NCBI GenBank assembly: GCA_963739645.1
Contig: CAVUBM010000074.1
Span: 186,001 to 250,000, forward strand
Length of the DNA stretch: 64,000 bases
Direction: 5' to 3'
Origin: JASHPR01 sp963739645
GTDB lineage: Bacteria > Actinomycetota > Actinomycetes > Streptosporangiales > Streptosporangiaceae
The notes beneath the pieces were generated by a model. That model searched no databases and was not told the DNA's origin. It saw only the letters and a program-made list of their open reading frames with translations. The position numbers and the translations under genes were made by a program. Shown here one piece after another: positions 1 through 7,669 of the stretch (within the stretch, counting starts at the first letter, position 1; each line of letters opens with the position of its first letter).

Positions 1-262
1 CAGGGACTCCCGCCGCTGGAACCCGCTGGTGCACGTGGGCATCCCGGTCATCGGCGCGATCGTGTTCGGCGCGGCCCTGTACGGCTCGGTGCACCCGACC
101 CCGCCCGGCATCCTGAAGTGGACCCCGTACCTGGCCATCGTCTGGGTCCTGCTCGGCATCGGCGTGGTGCTCTGGCTGCGGGCCAGCCGCCCGGACGCGG
201 TGGCCAGCATCGGCTCCATCCTGGGCGAGGAGGGCGGCACGGACGCGAAGCTGCTGGACTAG
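1..262 (+). CDS. APC family amino acid permease, C-terminal end (partial)
   Basis: The reading frame is open from base 2 into the window edge, so the gene starts upstream. The visible 86 residues contain two hydrophobic segments (around GIPVIGAIVFGAALYG and YLAIVWVLLGIGVVLWLR) and a short charged tail ending in SILGEEGGTDAKLLD. That tail layout is what I know from actinobacterial APC-superfamily amino acid permeases, which move amino acids or amines across the cytoplasmic membrane. Substrate cannot be inferred from this fragment. It converges with the peptidase gene, whose stop lies 24 bases further on. Confidence 0.7.
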   Translation, partial: RDSRRWNPLVHVGIPVIGAIVFGAALYGSVHPTPPGILKWTPYLAIVWVLLGIGVVLWLRASRPDAVASIGSILGEEGGTDAKLLD

Positions 263-286
263 CGGCAGCGTTTACTAACCACAGGG

Positions 287-1405
287 TCACCAACCACGGG
301 CGCGAATCAGCTCGGCCACCCGGTCCCGCGGCAGCGCGGGACTGCGGTGGCCGTCGCGCCCGGTCATGTCCTCGTTGGCCACCAGCGCGTTGGCCACGGC
401 CTCCTCGGTGGCCTGCACCACGGACGCATAGAACGGGTCCATGGCGCCCCACGGGATGAACCGCAGCTGGTCGTAGCGGCCGGTGATGTCCTCCTGCATG
501 GCGGCCGCGCCCGAGGTGATCGCGCCCGGGTTGCCGGCCGAAAAGGCCAGGAACAGGTCGCCGGAAAAGTGCGACCCGGTGGTGCCGGTGCGGGCCAGGC
601 CGAGCGTGACCCGGCGGGCGAGCGCCTGGCACTGGTGCGGCAGCAGCGGCGCATCGGTGGCCACGATCGCGATGACCGAACCCGCGCCGTCAAGATGCCA
701 GTCGCCCAGCGGGTTGTCGTCGGCCAGCAGCCGGCCGACCGGCACGCCCGCGAGCGTGAGCTCCTGCCTGCTGCCGAAATTGGCCTGAACGAAAACCCCC
801 GTGGTGAATGTCGTCTCCCCGTACGGCACCAGCCGGGAGGCGGTGCCCGAGCCGCCCTTGAACTCGTAGCAGTTCATCCCGGTCCCGCCGCCGACCGAGC
901 CCTCCTCGACCGGGCCGGAGGCCGCGGACTCCAGCGCGTCCAGGCAGGCCTGCTCGGTGACGTGCGGGGAGTTGATGTCGTTGAGGTAGCCGTCCCAGGT
1001 CTCGCCCACCACCGGCAGCAGCCAGGCCGCGGCCAGCCGGGGATGGTGCCGGACCGCCCAGGCCACGGTCGCCGCGTGCGCGGCACCGACGGCGTGGGTG
1101 TTGGTGATCGACACCGGCCCGGTGAACGTGCCGGACTCCCCGATCCAGGCGATGCCGGTCATCTCCCCGTTGCCGTTCTGGGAGAAGAACCCCGCGGCCA
1201 CCGGGTCGCCCGCGCCGGCGGCGCCGCGGGGGTGGATCGCGGTCACCCCGGTGCGCACCGACGTGCCGCTGATCAGCGTCGTGTAGCCGACCTCGACACC
1301 GGGCACGTCGGTGATCGCGTTCCACCGGCCCGGTGTCCCGTCGAAGCCGATCCCCAGCGACCTGGCCCGCGGCAGGCCCGACGGCGTCTGCGCGTGCGGG
1401 TCCAC
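287..1405 (-). CDS. P1 family (S58, DmpA/BapA-type) aminopeptidase
   Basis: This 372-residue protein has the length and layout of the self-cleaving DmpA/BapA Ntn-hydrolases (L-aminopeptidase/D-Ala-esterase, beta-aminopeptidases). The N-terminal part carries ITDVPGVEVGYTTL and GGGTGMNCYEFKGGSGTAS. The nucleophile segment is AGSVIAIVATDAPLL, where Ser243 after Gly242 should become the first residue of the beta-subunit after autoproteolysis; SAGNPG lies further on. It starts with GTG at 1405, overlapping the last base of the upstream ugd stop (TAGTG), so translation is probably coupled. It is cytoplasmic, with no signal peptide seen. Actual substrates (beta-peptides, D-amino-acid amides, other peptides) are unknown. 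Confidence 0.9.
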   Translation of the reverse strand: MDPHAQTPSGLPRARSLGIGFDGTPGRWNAITDVPGVEVGYTTLISGTSVRTGVTAIHPRGAAGAGDPVAAGFFSQNGNGEMTGIAWIGESGTFTGPVSITNTHAVGAAHAATVAWAVRHHPRLAAAWLLPVVGETWDGYLNDINSPHVTEQACLDALESAASGPVEEGSVGGGTGMNCYEFKGGSGTASRLVPYGETTFTTGVFVQANFGSRQELTLAGVPVGRLLADDNPLGDWHLDGAGSVIAIVATDAPLLPHQCQALARRVTLGLARTGTTGSHFSGDLFLAFSAGNPGAITSGAAAMQEDITGRYDQLRFIPWGAMDPFYASVVQATEEAVANALVANEDMTGRDGHRSPALPRDRVAELIRARGW

Positions 1406-2727
1406 TAGGCCGGGCGCCCGAGCGCGCGGTAGTGCCAGCCCGCGGCCCGCCAGCGGTCGGCGTCGAGGGCTCCGCGCCCGTCGGCGATGTTGCGCTGGGC
1501 CACGGCCAGGCCGAGCACGTCGGGGTCGGCGTCGATGAACTCACGCCACTCGGTGAGCAGCAGCAGCACGTCGGCCCCGGCCGCGGCGTCCAGCATCGAG
1601 CTGGCGTAGTCCAGCTCGGGATGGACCTGCCGGGCCCGGTCCATGGCCGCCGGGTCGTAGACCGTGACCCGGGCACCGAGGCTGTGCAGGGTGCCGGCCA
1701 CGTCCAGCGCGGGGGAGTCCCTGATGTCGTCGGACTGGGGCTTGAACGAGCAGCCCAGCACCCCGACCGTGAGGCCGTCCGGCGACCGGCCGGCCATCTC
1801 CAGCGCCAGGTCCACCATGCGGACCCGCCGCCGCAGGTTGATCGCGTCCACCTCACCCAGCCAGGAGCTGACCGAGTCGACGCCGAGCTCACGGGCGGTG
1901 GCGGCGAAGGCCCGGATGTCCTTGGGCAGGCAGCCGCCGCCGAACCCGAGCCCGGGCACCAGGAACCGCCCGCCGATCCGGTTGTCGTGGGCCAGCGCCT
2001 CGGCCAGCGGCACGATGTCGGCGCCCGCGGCCTCGCAGACCTCGGCCATCGCGTTGATGAACGAGACCTTGGTGGCCAGGAACGCGTTGGCCGCGACCTT
2101 GACCAGCTCGGCGGTGGGCAGGTCGGTGACCAGGAACGGCACCCCCGCGGCCAGCGGCGTGGCGTACACCTCGCGCAGCAGGGCCTCGGCCCGCTCCGAG
2201 ACGACCCCGGCCACGATCCGGTCCGGCTGCACGGTGTCGGCCACGGCGTGGCCCTCGCGCAGGAACTCGGGGTTCCAGGCCATCTCGGCCGCGGGGCCGA
2301 CGGGGGAGAGCCGGGCCAGGCGCTCGGCCAGCAGCGCGGCGGTGCCGACCGGGACCGTGGATTTCCCGACGACCAGGCAGGGCCGGGTCAGCCGGGGCGC
2401 CAGGGCCTCGACGCACGCCTCCAGGTGCGACAGGTCGGCCGCGGAGGAGTCGGGCCGCTGCGGGGTGCCCACGCACACGAAGTGGATGTCACCGAACTCC
2501 GCGACCTCGGCGTAGCTGGTGGTGAAGCGCAGCCGTCCCGAGTTCAGGCCGCTGCGCAGCAGGTCCTCGAGGCCGGGCTCGTGAAACGGCAGGCTGCCCG
2601 CGGCCAGCGCCTTGAGCTGGGTCTCGTCCGTGTCCAGGCCGAGGACCTCGAATCCGAGCTCGGCCAGGCACGCGGCGTGGGTCGTACCCAGGTACCCGGT
2701 GCCGAGAACGGTGATACGCGGCATCAT
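1405..2727 (-). CDS. ugd: UDP-glucose/GDP-mannose 6-dehydrogenase family protein
   Basis: A 440-residue NAD-dependent nucleotide-sugar dehydrogenase, most likely UDP-glucose to UDP-glucuronate. The N-terminal Rossmann motif is VLGTGYLGTTHAACLAELG. The helix with AELVKVAANAFLATKVSF and the catalytic-cysteine motif GFGGGCLPKD (Cys266) are present, and so is the C-terminal UDP-binding domain with VGVLGCSFKPQSDDIRDSPA. Full family length. An AAGGG element precedes the ATG at 2727. It is the first gene of a two-gene unit with the DmpA-type peptidase. No polysaccharide biosynthesis genes are adjacent, so the pathway using UDP-glucuronate is not visible here. Confidence 0.93.
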   Translation of the reverse strand: MMPRITVLGTGYLGTTHAACLAELGFEVLGLDTDETQLKALAAGSLPFHEPGLEDLLRSGLNSGRLRFTTSYAEVAEFGDIHFVCVGTPQRPDSSAADLSHLEACVEALAPRLTRPCLVVGKSTVPVGTAALLAERLARLSPVGPAAEMAWNPEFLREGHAVADTVQPDRIVAGVVSERAEALLREVYATPLAAGVPFLVTDLPTAELVKVAANAFLATKVSFINAMAEVCEAAGADIVPLAEALAHDNRIGGRFLVPGLGFGGGCLPKDIRAFAATARELGVDSVSSWLGEVDAINLRRRVRMVDLALEMAGRSPDGLTVGVLGCSFKPQSDDIRDSPALDVAGTLHSLGARVTVYDPAAMDRARQVHPELDYASSMLDAAAGADVLLLLTEWREFIDADPDVLGLAVAQRNIADGRGALDADRWRAAGWHYRALGRPA

Positions 2728-2968
2728 TGCCCTTCCGGGGGCCAGGGGTGCCGCCGCGGCGGCACGCCATGTGCAGTTCCGTCAGACGCGACCGAAGCGG
2801 CCGCCCGATCCCCCGTCCTGCCCCAACCCGCGAGCACCAACCCGTCATGAGCCGCTAAAACGGGACACCCGGGTGAAGCATAAAACGTCGCCAGATCAGC
2901 GGGATGTGGCTTTGGTGTGGCCGATACCTAAATTTTGTCGGCTGGTCACCTGGGGCTGGTGATGCCCG

Positions 2969-3472
2969 CTACGAGATGTACTTATCCGCCAGGATCTGGT
3001 AGTCGTACAGATCGCCCTCGGAGAACCAGACGTCGATCTCCCGCTTGGCGTCCTCGCGGTTCGCCGACGCGTGCACCAGGTTCGCGACAGGAAGCTGGTT
3101 GGCGTTGGCGTACGCCTTGCTCTGGTGGGCGTAGTCACCCCGGATGGTCCCGGGTGCGGCCTGCTCCGGGTATGTGGCCCCGACCAGCTTGCGGACGATG
3201 GCGACGACCTCGACGCCCTCGAGCACGAGGGCGAACACCGGCCCGGTCTGCATGAACGTGGCCACCGCGTTGTAGACAGCGGGCCCGAAACGCTCCTCGA
3301 GGTCGAAGTAATGCTGCCGGTTGAGATCGGCATCCATCCAGACCATCTTGAAGGCGACGATCTTCAGTAGAGCATCCTCGAAACGCGTCAGCACACGGCC
3401 CACGAGCCCCCGGGATACCGCATCGGGCTTGAGGAGGACGAGAGTCCGCTCTACCCCGGTGACGTCACCCAT
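2969..3472 (-). CDS. ndk: Nucleoside diphosphate kinase, long-loop type
   Basis: Transfers the gamma phosphate between nucleoside tri- and diphosphates through a phosphohistidine. The N-terminus VERTLVLLKPDAVSRGLVG is diagnostic, and the phospho-acceptor is His134 in NLVHASANREDAKREID. At 167 residues it exceeds the usual bacterial ~137-143. The extra length is mainly a loop at residues 113-129, between GTIRGDYAH and NLVHAS, which I associate with archaeal-like NDK variants. It stands alone, divergent from the PAP2 gene across a 241-bp spacer. The ATG at 3472 is preceded by a GGAAGGA ribosome site. Confidence 0.9.
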   Translation of the reverse strand: MGDVTGVERTLVLLKPDAVSRGLVGRVLTRFEDALLKIVAFKMVWMDADLNRQHYFDLEERFGPAVYNAVATFMQTGPVFALVLEGVEVVAIVRKLVGATYPEQAAPGTIRGDYAHQSKAYANANQLPVANLVHASANREDAKREIDVWFSEGDLYDYQILADKYIS

Positions 3473-3610
3473 AGTTAATCGATCCTTCCAGCGAAGATTT
3501 GCGCGGATAGCTTAGCGATCAATGTGAGTAACAACGACCGGCCGCCCGGGGAGAGTACCCCAAATCGATATGGAGCGGCCAGGCGCAGGCCGAAATGCAG
3601 GCCGGGCCGC

Positions 3611-3651
3611 GTGACCTGCGGTACCGCCGGGGCCCACGCGGCGCAGGTCAC
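3611..3651. repeat. 9-bp perfect inverted repeat, ndk/PAP2 divergent region
   Basis: GTGACCTGC at 3611-3619 is repeated in inverse orientation as GCAGGTCAC at 3643-3651, with a 23-base spacer. It sits between two divergent genes, so an operator is more plausible than a terminator. No T-run follows. Function is inferred only from position. Confidence 0.4.
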
Positions 3652-3713
3652 ATACGGTTACGAAGTGACCGCTAGGCGGGCCGGCCACCGGCGCGCCGGT
3701 AACCTCGGCCGCA

Positions 3714-4538
3714 ATGGACGAGACAGTGCTAGCCCGGGGGGGCGACCCCCCGGAGCCCCCCGGGGGCCAACCGCTCGGGCCGACCTCCGGCCGGCCGTCG
3801 CGGTCGGCCCAGCGCCTCCGGCGCTTCCCGGCGACTGCGACCGCATTCCGTGCCGTGCGGTGGCGCTGGCCGTGGCTGCTCTCGGGCGGGCTGCTGCTCG
3901 TCTTGATCCTGCTGACGATCGACGTGCTCACCAACGGGCCGCTGGTCGCCGCCGACCATCACATCCGTGCGGTCGTGCTGGCGCACGCGGCGTCCCCGCG
4001 CTGGCTGTGGCTGAGCCAGGGCCGGCTCGCGCCCGGCCAGCTGCTCGTCAACCTGGGCAACAACCAGGTCGCGATCCCGGTGCTCGCGGTGTGCGCGCTC
4101 ATCGCCGTGGCCCGGCGCCAGACCCTGCGCCCCATGCTGGCCGCGGCCGTGGCCGTGGTGCTGCTGCTGGCCACTGTGGTCCCGGCGAAGATCCTGATCG
4201 CCCGCTCGGGGCCGGGCCTCGGGCCGGTCGCGGCCGGCCACCTGGGCGTGTTCCCTTCCGGCCACACGTCCACGTCGAGCGTGTGCTACGGCCTGGCTGT
4301 GCTGCTGCTCGTCCCGGTCCTGCCCGTCCGGGCCAGGACCCCGGCGGTGGCGGCCGTGGCGGCGGTCTGCCTCCTGGTCGGCCTGGCCCTGGTCTGGTGT
4401 GACTACCACTGGTTCACCGACGTGCTGGCCGGCTGGGCGCTGTCCGGGATCATCATTCAGGTCTGCCTGCGGCTGTCGCAGCCACCGGCACCCGGTCCAG
4501 CACGATCCCGAAATGATCACGGTACGCGGCCAGGATGA
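3714..4538 (+). CDS. Phosphatase PAP2 family membrane protein
   Basis: An integral-membrane lipid or diphosphate phosphatase of the type-2 phosphatidic-acid phosphatase family. Visible motifs are KILIARSGPG (variant of KX6RP), the central PSGHTSTSS with its catalytic histidine, and CDYHWFTDVLAGW supplying the H-X3-D pair. Six hydrophobic segments follow an atypical Pro/Gly/Arg-rich N-terminus. Residues 7-38 are encoded by the structured repeat at 3733-3826, so the true start may be the in-frame GTG at 3855 (residue 48), just before the first membrane helix. The last 86 bases overlap the convergent nat gene. Substrate unknown. Confidence 0.85.
   Translation: MDETVLARGGDPPEPPGGQPLGPTSGRPSRSAQRLRRFPATATAFRAVRWRWPWLLSGGLLLVLILLTIDVLTNGPLVAADHHIRAVVLAHAASPRWLWLSQGRLAPGQLLVNLGNNQVAIPVLAVCALIAVARRQTLRPMLAAAVAVVLLLATVVPAKILIARSGPGLGPVAAGHLGVFPSGHTSTSSVCYGLAVLLLVPVLPVRARTPAVAAVAAVCLLVGLALVWCDYHWFTDVLAGWALSGIIIQVCLRLSQPPAPGPARSRNDHGTRPG
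3733..3826. repeat. Structured dispersed repeat, copy A
   Basis: About 90 bp matching copy B at 6237-6328 with roughly ten differences. It has three hairpins: a G-run/CGA/C-run at 3736-3751, GGGCCGAC (3777-3784) with GTCGGCCC (3803-3810), and GCGCC-TCC-GGCGC at the end. The central stem differs from copy B at two base pairs, and both changes keep pairing. This copy lies in the divergent ndk/PAP2 region and runs into the annotated start of the PAP2 gene. Confidence 0.75.
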
Positions 4539-5247
4539 CCTCGTCGTCGGTCAGCTGCTGCTGAGTGCGGTTCTCGCCGCTGGTCACGATCAGGGTCCGG
4601 CCGCTGAGGGAGACCCGGCCGTCCTCGGTGAGCCGCGAGCAGATCGTGCTGCGGGTGAAGTGGGACTCCGGTGAGGTCTGCTGAAACCAGCAGGTGGGGA
4701 CGAAGTCGGCCAGCGAGCGCCCGCGCCGCTCGATCCGGTACTGCAGCTTGCCGTCCTTGAACACATCGAGGTCCCCGTGCTCGGCGTCGGCCAGCAGGAA
4801 CGGCCCGGCCGGGTCCGCCTGCTCCGCCCGGTTCTCCAGCTGCAGCGGGTAGTCGCTGTGGCTGCCGAAGCCCACGTCGGCGAGCCAGAGTCCGCTGCCG
4901 TCGGCGGGCCGGACCACCAGCGCGAGATGGTCGAACGGCGGCCCGAGCTCGGCGGTGCCCTGCACCCGCGCGGAGACCAGCGCGACGTCGGCGCCGAGGG
5001 CCTGCAGCAGCAGCGCGAAGGCCCCGTTGAGTTCGTAGCAGAACCCGCCCCGCCGCCTGGTCACGATCTTGTTGAGCAGGTCGGCCACATCCAGTGAGAT
5101 CGGTTCCGACAGATGGATGCTCAGGTTCTCGAACGGCACCGCCACCTGGTGCGCCCGGTGCAGGGCGCGCAGCGCCGCGGCGTCGAGCGCGGCGGGCCGC
5201 GGGGCGTTGATCCGATCCAGGTAGGCCGCCAGCGTCTGCTCGTCCAT
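4453..5247 (-). CDS. nat: Arylamine N-acetyltransferase
   Basis: Acetyl-CoA-dependent transferase acting on arylamines and arylhydrazines. From the ATG at 5247 it has 264 residues with the full catalytic triad: Cys70 in RRGGFCYELNG, His107 in FDHLALV, and Asp124 in LADVGFGSHSDYP. N-terminal LDRINAPRP and VPFENLSIHL are also typical. An upstream in-frame ATG at 5262, with GAGG seven bases before it, is an alternative start adding five residues. The gene is divergent from an LLM oxidoreductase and shares a repeat-containing promoter region with it. Its 3' end overlaps the PAP2 gene convergently. Confidence 0.93.
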   Translation of the reverse strand: MDEQTLAAYLDRINAPRPAALDAAALRALHRAHQVAVPFENLSIHLSEPISLDVADLLNKIVTRRRGGFCYELNGAFALLLQALGADVALVSARVQGTAELGPPFDHLALVVRPADGSGLWLADVGFGSHSDYPLQLENRAEQADPAGPFLLADAEHGDLDVFKDGKLQYRIERRGRSLADFVPTCWFQQTSPESHFTRSTICSRLTEDGRVSLSGRTLIVTSGENRTQQQLTDDEVILAAYRDHFGIVLDRVPVAATAAGRPE

Positions 5248-5277
5248 AACGCCAGCCTGCATGGTCGGCCTCGTCGA

Positions 5278-5351
5278 GGGAACAGCGGCCCCCGTCAGGG
5301 AACAGCGCGCCCGGGCCGGGGGGAACGAGCGGCGCCGGCCAGGCTGTTCCC
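5278..5351. promoter_or_regulatory. Three-copy GGGAACAGC array between nat and LLM oxidoreductase
   Basis: GGGAACAGC occurs at 5278-5286 and again 20 bp later at 5298-5306. The inverse GCTGTTCCC lies at 5343-5351, and a degenerate copy (GGGAACGAGC) is near 5321. Identical sites about two helical turns apart plus an inverted one, all in the divergent promoter region, look like an operator for a shared regulator. No cognate regulator gene is adjacent. Confidence 0.55.
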
Positions 5352-5389
5352 CGGACGGGTAGCGGGCCGGTGCGTAAGGAGCAGATCTC

Positions 5390-6232
5390 ATGACCGAGCA
5401 TCCACATCTGGGCCGGATCGGCGTCTGGCGCAGCGCGGGCCTGGTGACGGCCGAGCTGGCCGCCGCCCTGGAGCAGTTCGGCTACGGCACCCTGTGGCTG
5501 GGCGGGTCGCCCGGCGGCGACCTCAAGCAGGCCGAGCAGCTGCTCGGCGCGACGACCCGGCTGACCCTGGCCACCGGCATCGTGAACATGTGGCAGGACG
5601 ACGCCCACACGGTGGCCGCGTCGTTCGCGCGGATCGAGGCCCGCTACCCGGGCCGGTTCCTGCTCGGCGTGGGCGCGGGTCACCCCGAGGCGACCCAGAA
5701 GTACGCCCGGCCCTATGAGACGCTCGCGAGATACGTCGACACGCTGCTCGGCGACGGCGTCCCGGCGCAGAGCCTGGTGCTGGCCGCGCTCGGCCCCAAG
5801 GTGCTGCGCCTGGCCGCGGAGCGCACCGCGGGCGCCCACCCCTACCTGGTCACGCCCGAGTACACGCGCCGGGCCCGCGTGATACTCGGCACGGGGCCGC
5901 TGCTGGCCCCGGAGCAGAAGGCGGTGCTCGACACCGACCCCGACCGGGCGCGCGCCATCGGCCGCCAGCGGGTGCGCCACCCTTACCTCGGGCTGGTCAA
6001 CTACACCAGCAACCTGCGCCGCCTGGGCTGGAGCGACGCGGACCTGAGCGACGGCGGCAGCGACGCGCTGATCGACGCCCTCGTGGCCTGGGGGAGCGCG
6101 GACCAGGTGGCGGCCCGGCTGCGGGAGCACCTCACGCTCGGCGCCGACCACGTGTGCGTGCAGCTGCTCACCGAGTCCGACGCCGGCCTGATGGACGGCT
6201 ACCGGCGGCTGGCCGAGGCGCTGAAGCTATAA
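5390..6232 (+). CDS. LLM class (probably F420-dependent) oxidoreductase
   Basis: A luciferase-like TIM-barrel oxidoreductase of 280 residues that uses coenzyme F420 or flavin to reduce or oxidise an unknown substrate. N-terminal GRIGVWRSAGL, the glycine-rich FLLGVGAGHPEATQKY segment, and ALGPKVLRLAAERTAGAHPYLV are typical of the TIGR03620-like F420 group. AAGGAG lies nine bases before the ATG at 5390. It is divergent from nat, and the repeat array between them suggests joint control. It ends just before repeat copy B. Monocistronic as far as seen. Confidence 0.85.
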   Translation: MTEHPHLGRIGVWRSAGLVTAELAAALEQFGYGTLWLGGSPGGDLKQAEQLLGATTRLTLATGIVNMWQDDAHTVAASFARIEARYPGRFLLGVGAGHPEATQKYARPYETLARYVDTLLGDGVPAQSLVLAALGPKVLRLAAERTAGAHPYLVTPEYTRRARVILGTGPLLAPEQKAVLDTDPDRARAIGRQRVRHPYLGLVNYTSNLRRLGWSDADLSDGGSDALIDALVAWGSADQVAARLREHLTLGADHVCVQLLTESDAGLMDGYRRLAEALKL

Positions 6233-6236
6233 CACT

Positions 6237-6328
6237 CGGGGGGCGACCCCCCAGACCCCCCCGCGTGCCATCCGCTCGGGCCAGCCTCCGGCCGGCCGTC
6301 GCGGCTGGCCCAGCGCCTTCGGCGCTCT
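6237..6328. repeat. Structured dispersed repeat, copy B
   Basis: Second copy of the ~90-bp element, filling the gap between the convergent LLM and MmcQ genes, where it could act as a bidirectional terminator. Hairpins: six G, CGA, six C (6238-6252); GGGCCAGC (6278-6285) with GCTGGCCC (6304-6311); and GCGCC-TTC-GGCGC. Compared with copy A, the central stem swaps a G-C pair for A-T and an A-T pair for G-C, so pairing is conserved while sequence is not. Confidence 0.75.
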
Positions 6329-6671
6329 AAGAGCCCGGGCGGTCCTTCTTGGGCAGCTTGCTGACCACGGCGTCATAGGAGGCGTCGATCGCCTCGAGCA
6401 GCTCGTCGCCCGGAATCCCGCCGCCGATCCGCAGGCTGTTCCACCCGGACCGCCCGATATAGGCCATGACCGTCGCGTCGTCGGGGTAGCGCAGCAGCCA
6501 CTCGTCGGCCGCCTCCCTGGTCGGGCCGCACTTGAGTCCGACCGCGGCTCCGCCACCCAGGAACGCGAAGATCTTGGGGCCGACCTTCACCACGGGATCG
6601 CTCTCCCACGGCTCGTCCTGCCACGCCCCCGGCTTGGCCAGGCAGTAGGCGAGCACCTCATCCCACGTCAT
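6327..6671 (-). CDS. MmcQ/YjbR family protein
   Basis: A 114-residue MmcQ/YjbR-fold protein (CyaY-like, often labelled DNA-binding). It has the typical order MTWDEVLAYCLAKPGA, then VVKVGPKIFAFLG, LKCGPTREAADEW and a C-terminal ELLEAIDASYDAVVSKLPKK. The ATG at 6671 overlaps the stop of the upstream VOC gene (ATGA), which decides this start over longer in-frame possibilities. Last gene of the 8842-6327 operon; its stop abuts repeat copy B. Biochemical role unknown. Confidence 0.82.
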   Translation of the reverse strand: MTWDEVLAYCLAKPGAWQDEPWESDPVVKVGPKIFAFLGGGAAVGLKCGPTREAADEWLLRYPDDATVMAYIGRSGWNSLRIGGGIPGDELLEAIDASYDAVVSKLPKKDRPGS

Positions 6672-7081
6672 CGTCGCCTCCCGTCGTCGGGCCAGGAGCG
6701 GCTGCTCAGCACCAGCCGGTACCCGTCCGGGTCCGCGATCGTGACACCCCACCGGTCCCAGTACGGATTGCGCGCGGGAACCCGGGTGCCGCCGGCCTGG
6801 ATGAGCCTGCGGACCAGGTCCCCGTCGGCCTCGCCGTCGAGGTAGAGCACCAGCAGATCCTCCTCGGTCGGCGTGGCGGGCGCCGCCGGGTCGCCGACGA
6901 GTTCGAGGTGCCAGGCCGCGCCCGGCCAGCCGACCATCAGCAGCGCGTGGCCGCCCTCGGCCGATGAATCGGCCCGGTACAGGACGCTGAGCCCAAGGCC
7001 TCCGGCCCAGAACCGCTCGGCCGCCTGCAGGTCGCGGCTCGGGCGCGCGACGCGCAGGTGGCTGTCTGGCTGTGGTCTCAT
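6668..7081 (-). CDS. VOC (glyoxalase/bleomycin-resistance fold) family protein
   Basis: A 137-residue vicinal-oxygen-chelate protein. The start HLRVARPSRDLQAAERFW, the middle LLMVGWPGAAWHLEL and the end WDRWGVTIADPDGYRLVL show the paired beta-alpha-beta-beta-beta modules. The metal ligands of true glyoxalases appear only in part (His, Glu), so function may be binding rather than catalysis. The ATG at 7081 overlaps the upstream metalloprotease stop and its own stop overlaps the MmcQ start, so the three are translationally coupled. Confidence 0.82.
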   Translation of the reverse strand: MRPQPDSHLRVARPSRDLQAAERFWAGGLGLSVLYRADSSAEGGHALLMVGWPGAAWHLELVGDPAAPATPTEEDLLVLYLDGEADGDLVRRLIQAGGTRVPARNPYWDRWGVTIADPDGYRLVLSSRSWPDDGRRR

Positions 7082-7665
7082 GGCCTGCAGTCTGCGATCG
7101 CCGCCACGACCGCGTGCGGCAGGTGCCGGGGGTGCACCAGCAGCGCCCTGGCTACCTGGCGGATCTTCAGCCGCAGCGGCTCCAGCAGCTGTTCGCTGTA
7201 CCGCCACGCGCCGCGCTCATCGTCCCCGAACCGCGCGGCCAGCGTCCGGCGGAACCGCCGCGCGTCCCCCTCCCGCCAGGTCGGCAGCCACGCGCGCAGC
7301 TCGTCGTCGCGCTCGAGCATCGTCCAGGCCCGCAGCCGCTCGGCGATCTGCCCGGCGGCGTCGATGACAAACGTCAGGTCGGTGCCGCACCTGATGCCGT
7401 GGACCCGGCCCTCGTTCCTGTGGCCGTGGTGGATGCTGGCCGAGCTGAAGCTGGCCCCCACGGCCAGCGCCGCCACCGCGTGCCCGGCCTCGTGCCACGC
7501 GGTCTCGACGGCGGCCGCCCTGGCCGGCCCGTAGCTCGCGAAGCAGCCGCAGTCGTAACGCTGCCTGACCCACTTGTCGTTCACGATCGACTCGTCGTCG
7601 TAGCGGATCATCCGGCTCAGCTCGGCCTCGATCCCGGCCACGGCGCGCTGGTCTGAAGGCTTCAT
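7078..7665 (-). CDS. M41 (FtsH protease domain)-like zinc metallopeptidase, no AAA domain
   Basis: A 195-residue soluble protein with the zincin motif WHEAGHAVAALAVG (His58, Glu59, His62) in the form typical of the FtsH M41 family. The later stretch DLTFVIDAAGQIAERLRAW may hold the third ligand region, as in M41 (a conserved Asp in the downstream helix). There is no ATPase module and no membrane segment. It starts five bases after the stop of the membrane protein gene and overlaps the VOC gene (ATGA). A role in processing or in handling a partner from the same operon is an inference only. Confidence 0.7.
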   Translation of the reverse strand: MKPSDQRAVAGIEAELSRMIRYDDESIVNDKWVRQRYDCGCFASYGPARAAAVETAWHEAGHAVAALAVGASFSSASIHHGHRNEGRVHGIRCGTDLTFVIDAAGQIAERLRAWTMLERDDELRAWLPTWREGDARRFRRTLAARFGDDERGAWRYSEQLLEPLRLKIRQVARALLVHPRHLPHAVVAAIADCRP

Positions 7666-7669
7666 GCCA

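Noticed and set aside
1333..2850. 505-codon open frame on the plus strand
   Set aside because: Antisense of ugd, with Arg/Gly/Gln-rich composition typical of shadow frames; the opposite strand has every conserved dehydrogenase motif.
3736..3751. G-run/C-run as a G-quadruplex or rho-independent terminator on its own
   Set aside because: It is one hairpin of a larger repeated element; the covarying central stem explains it better.
4517..6151. 544-codon open frame on the minus strand
   Set aside because: Runs through the antisense of the LLM gene into an alternative frame of nat; no domain, low-complexity composition.
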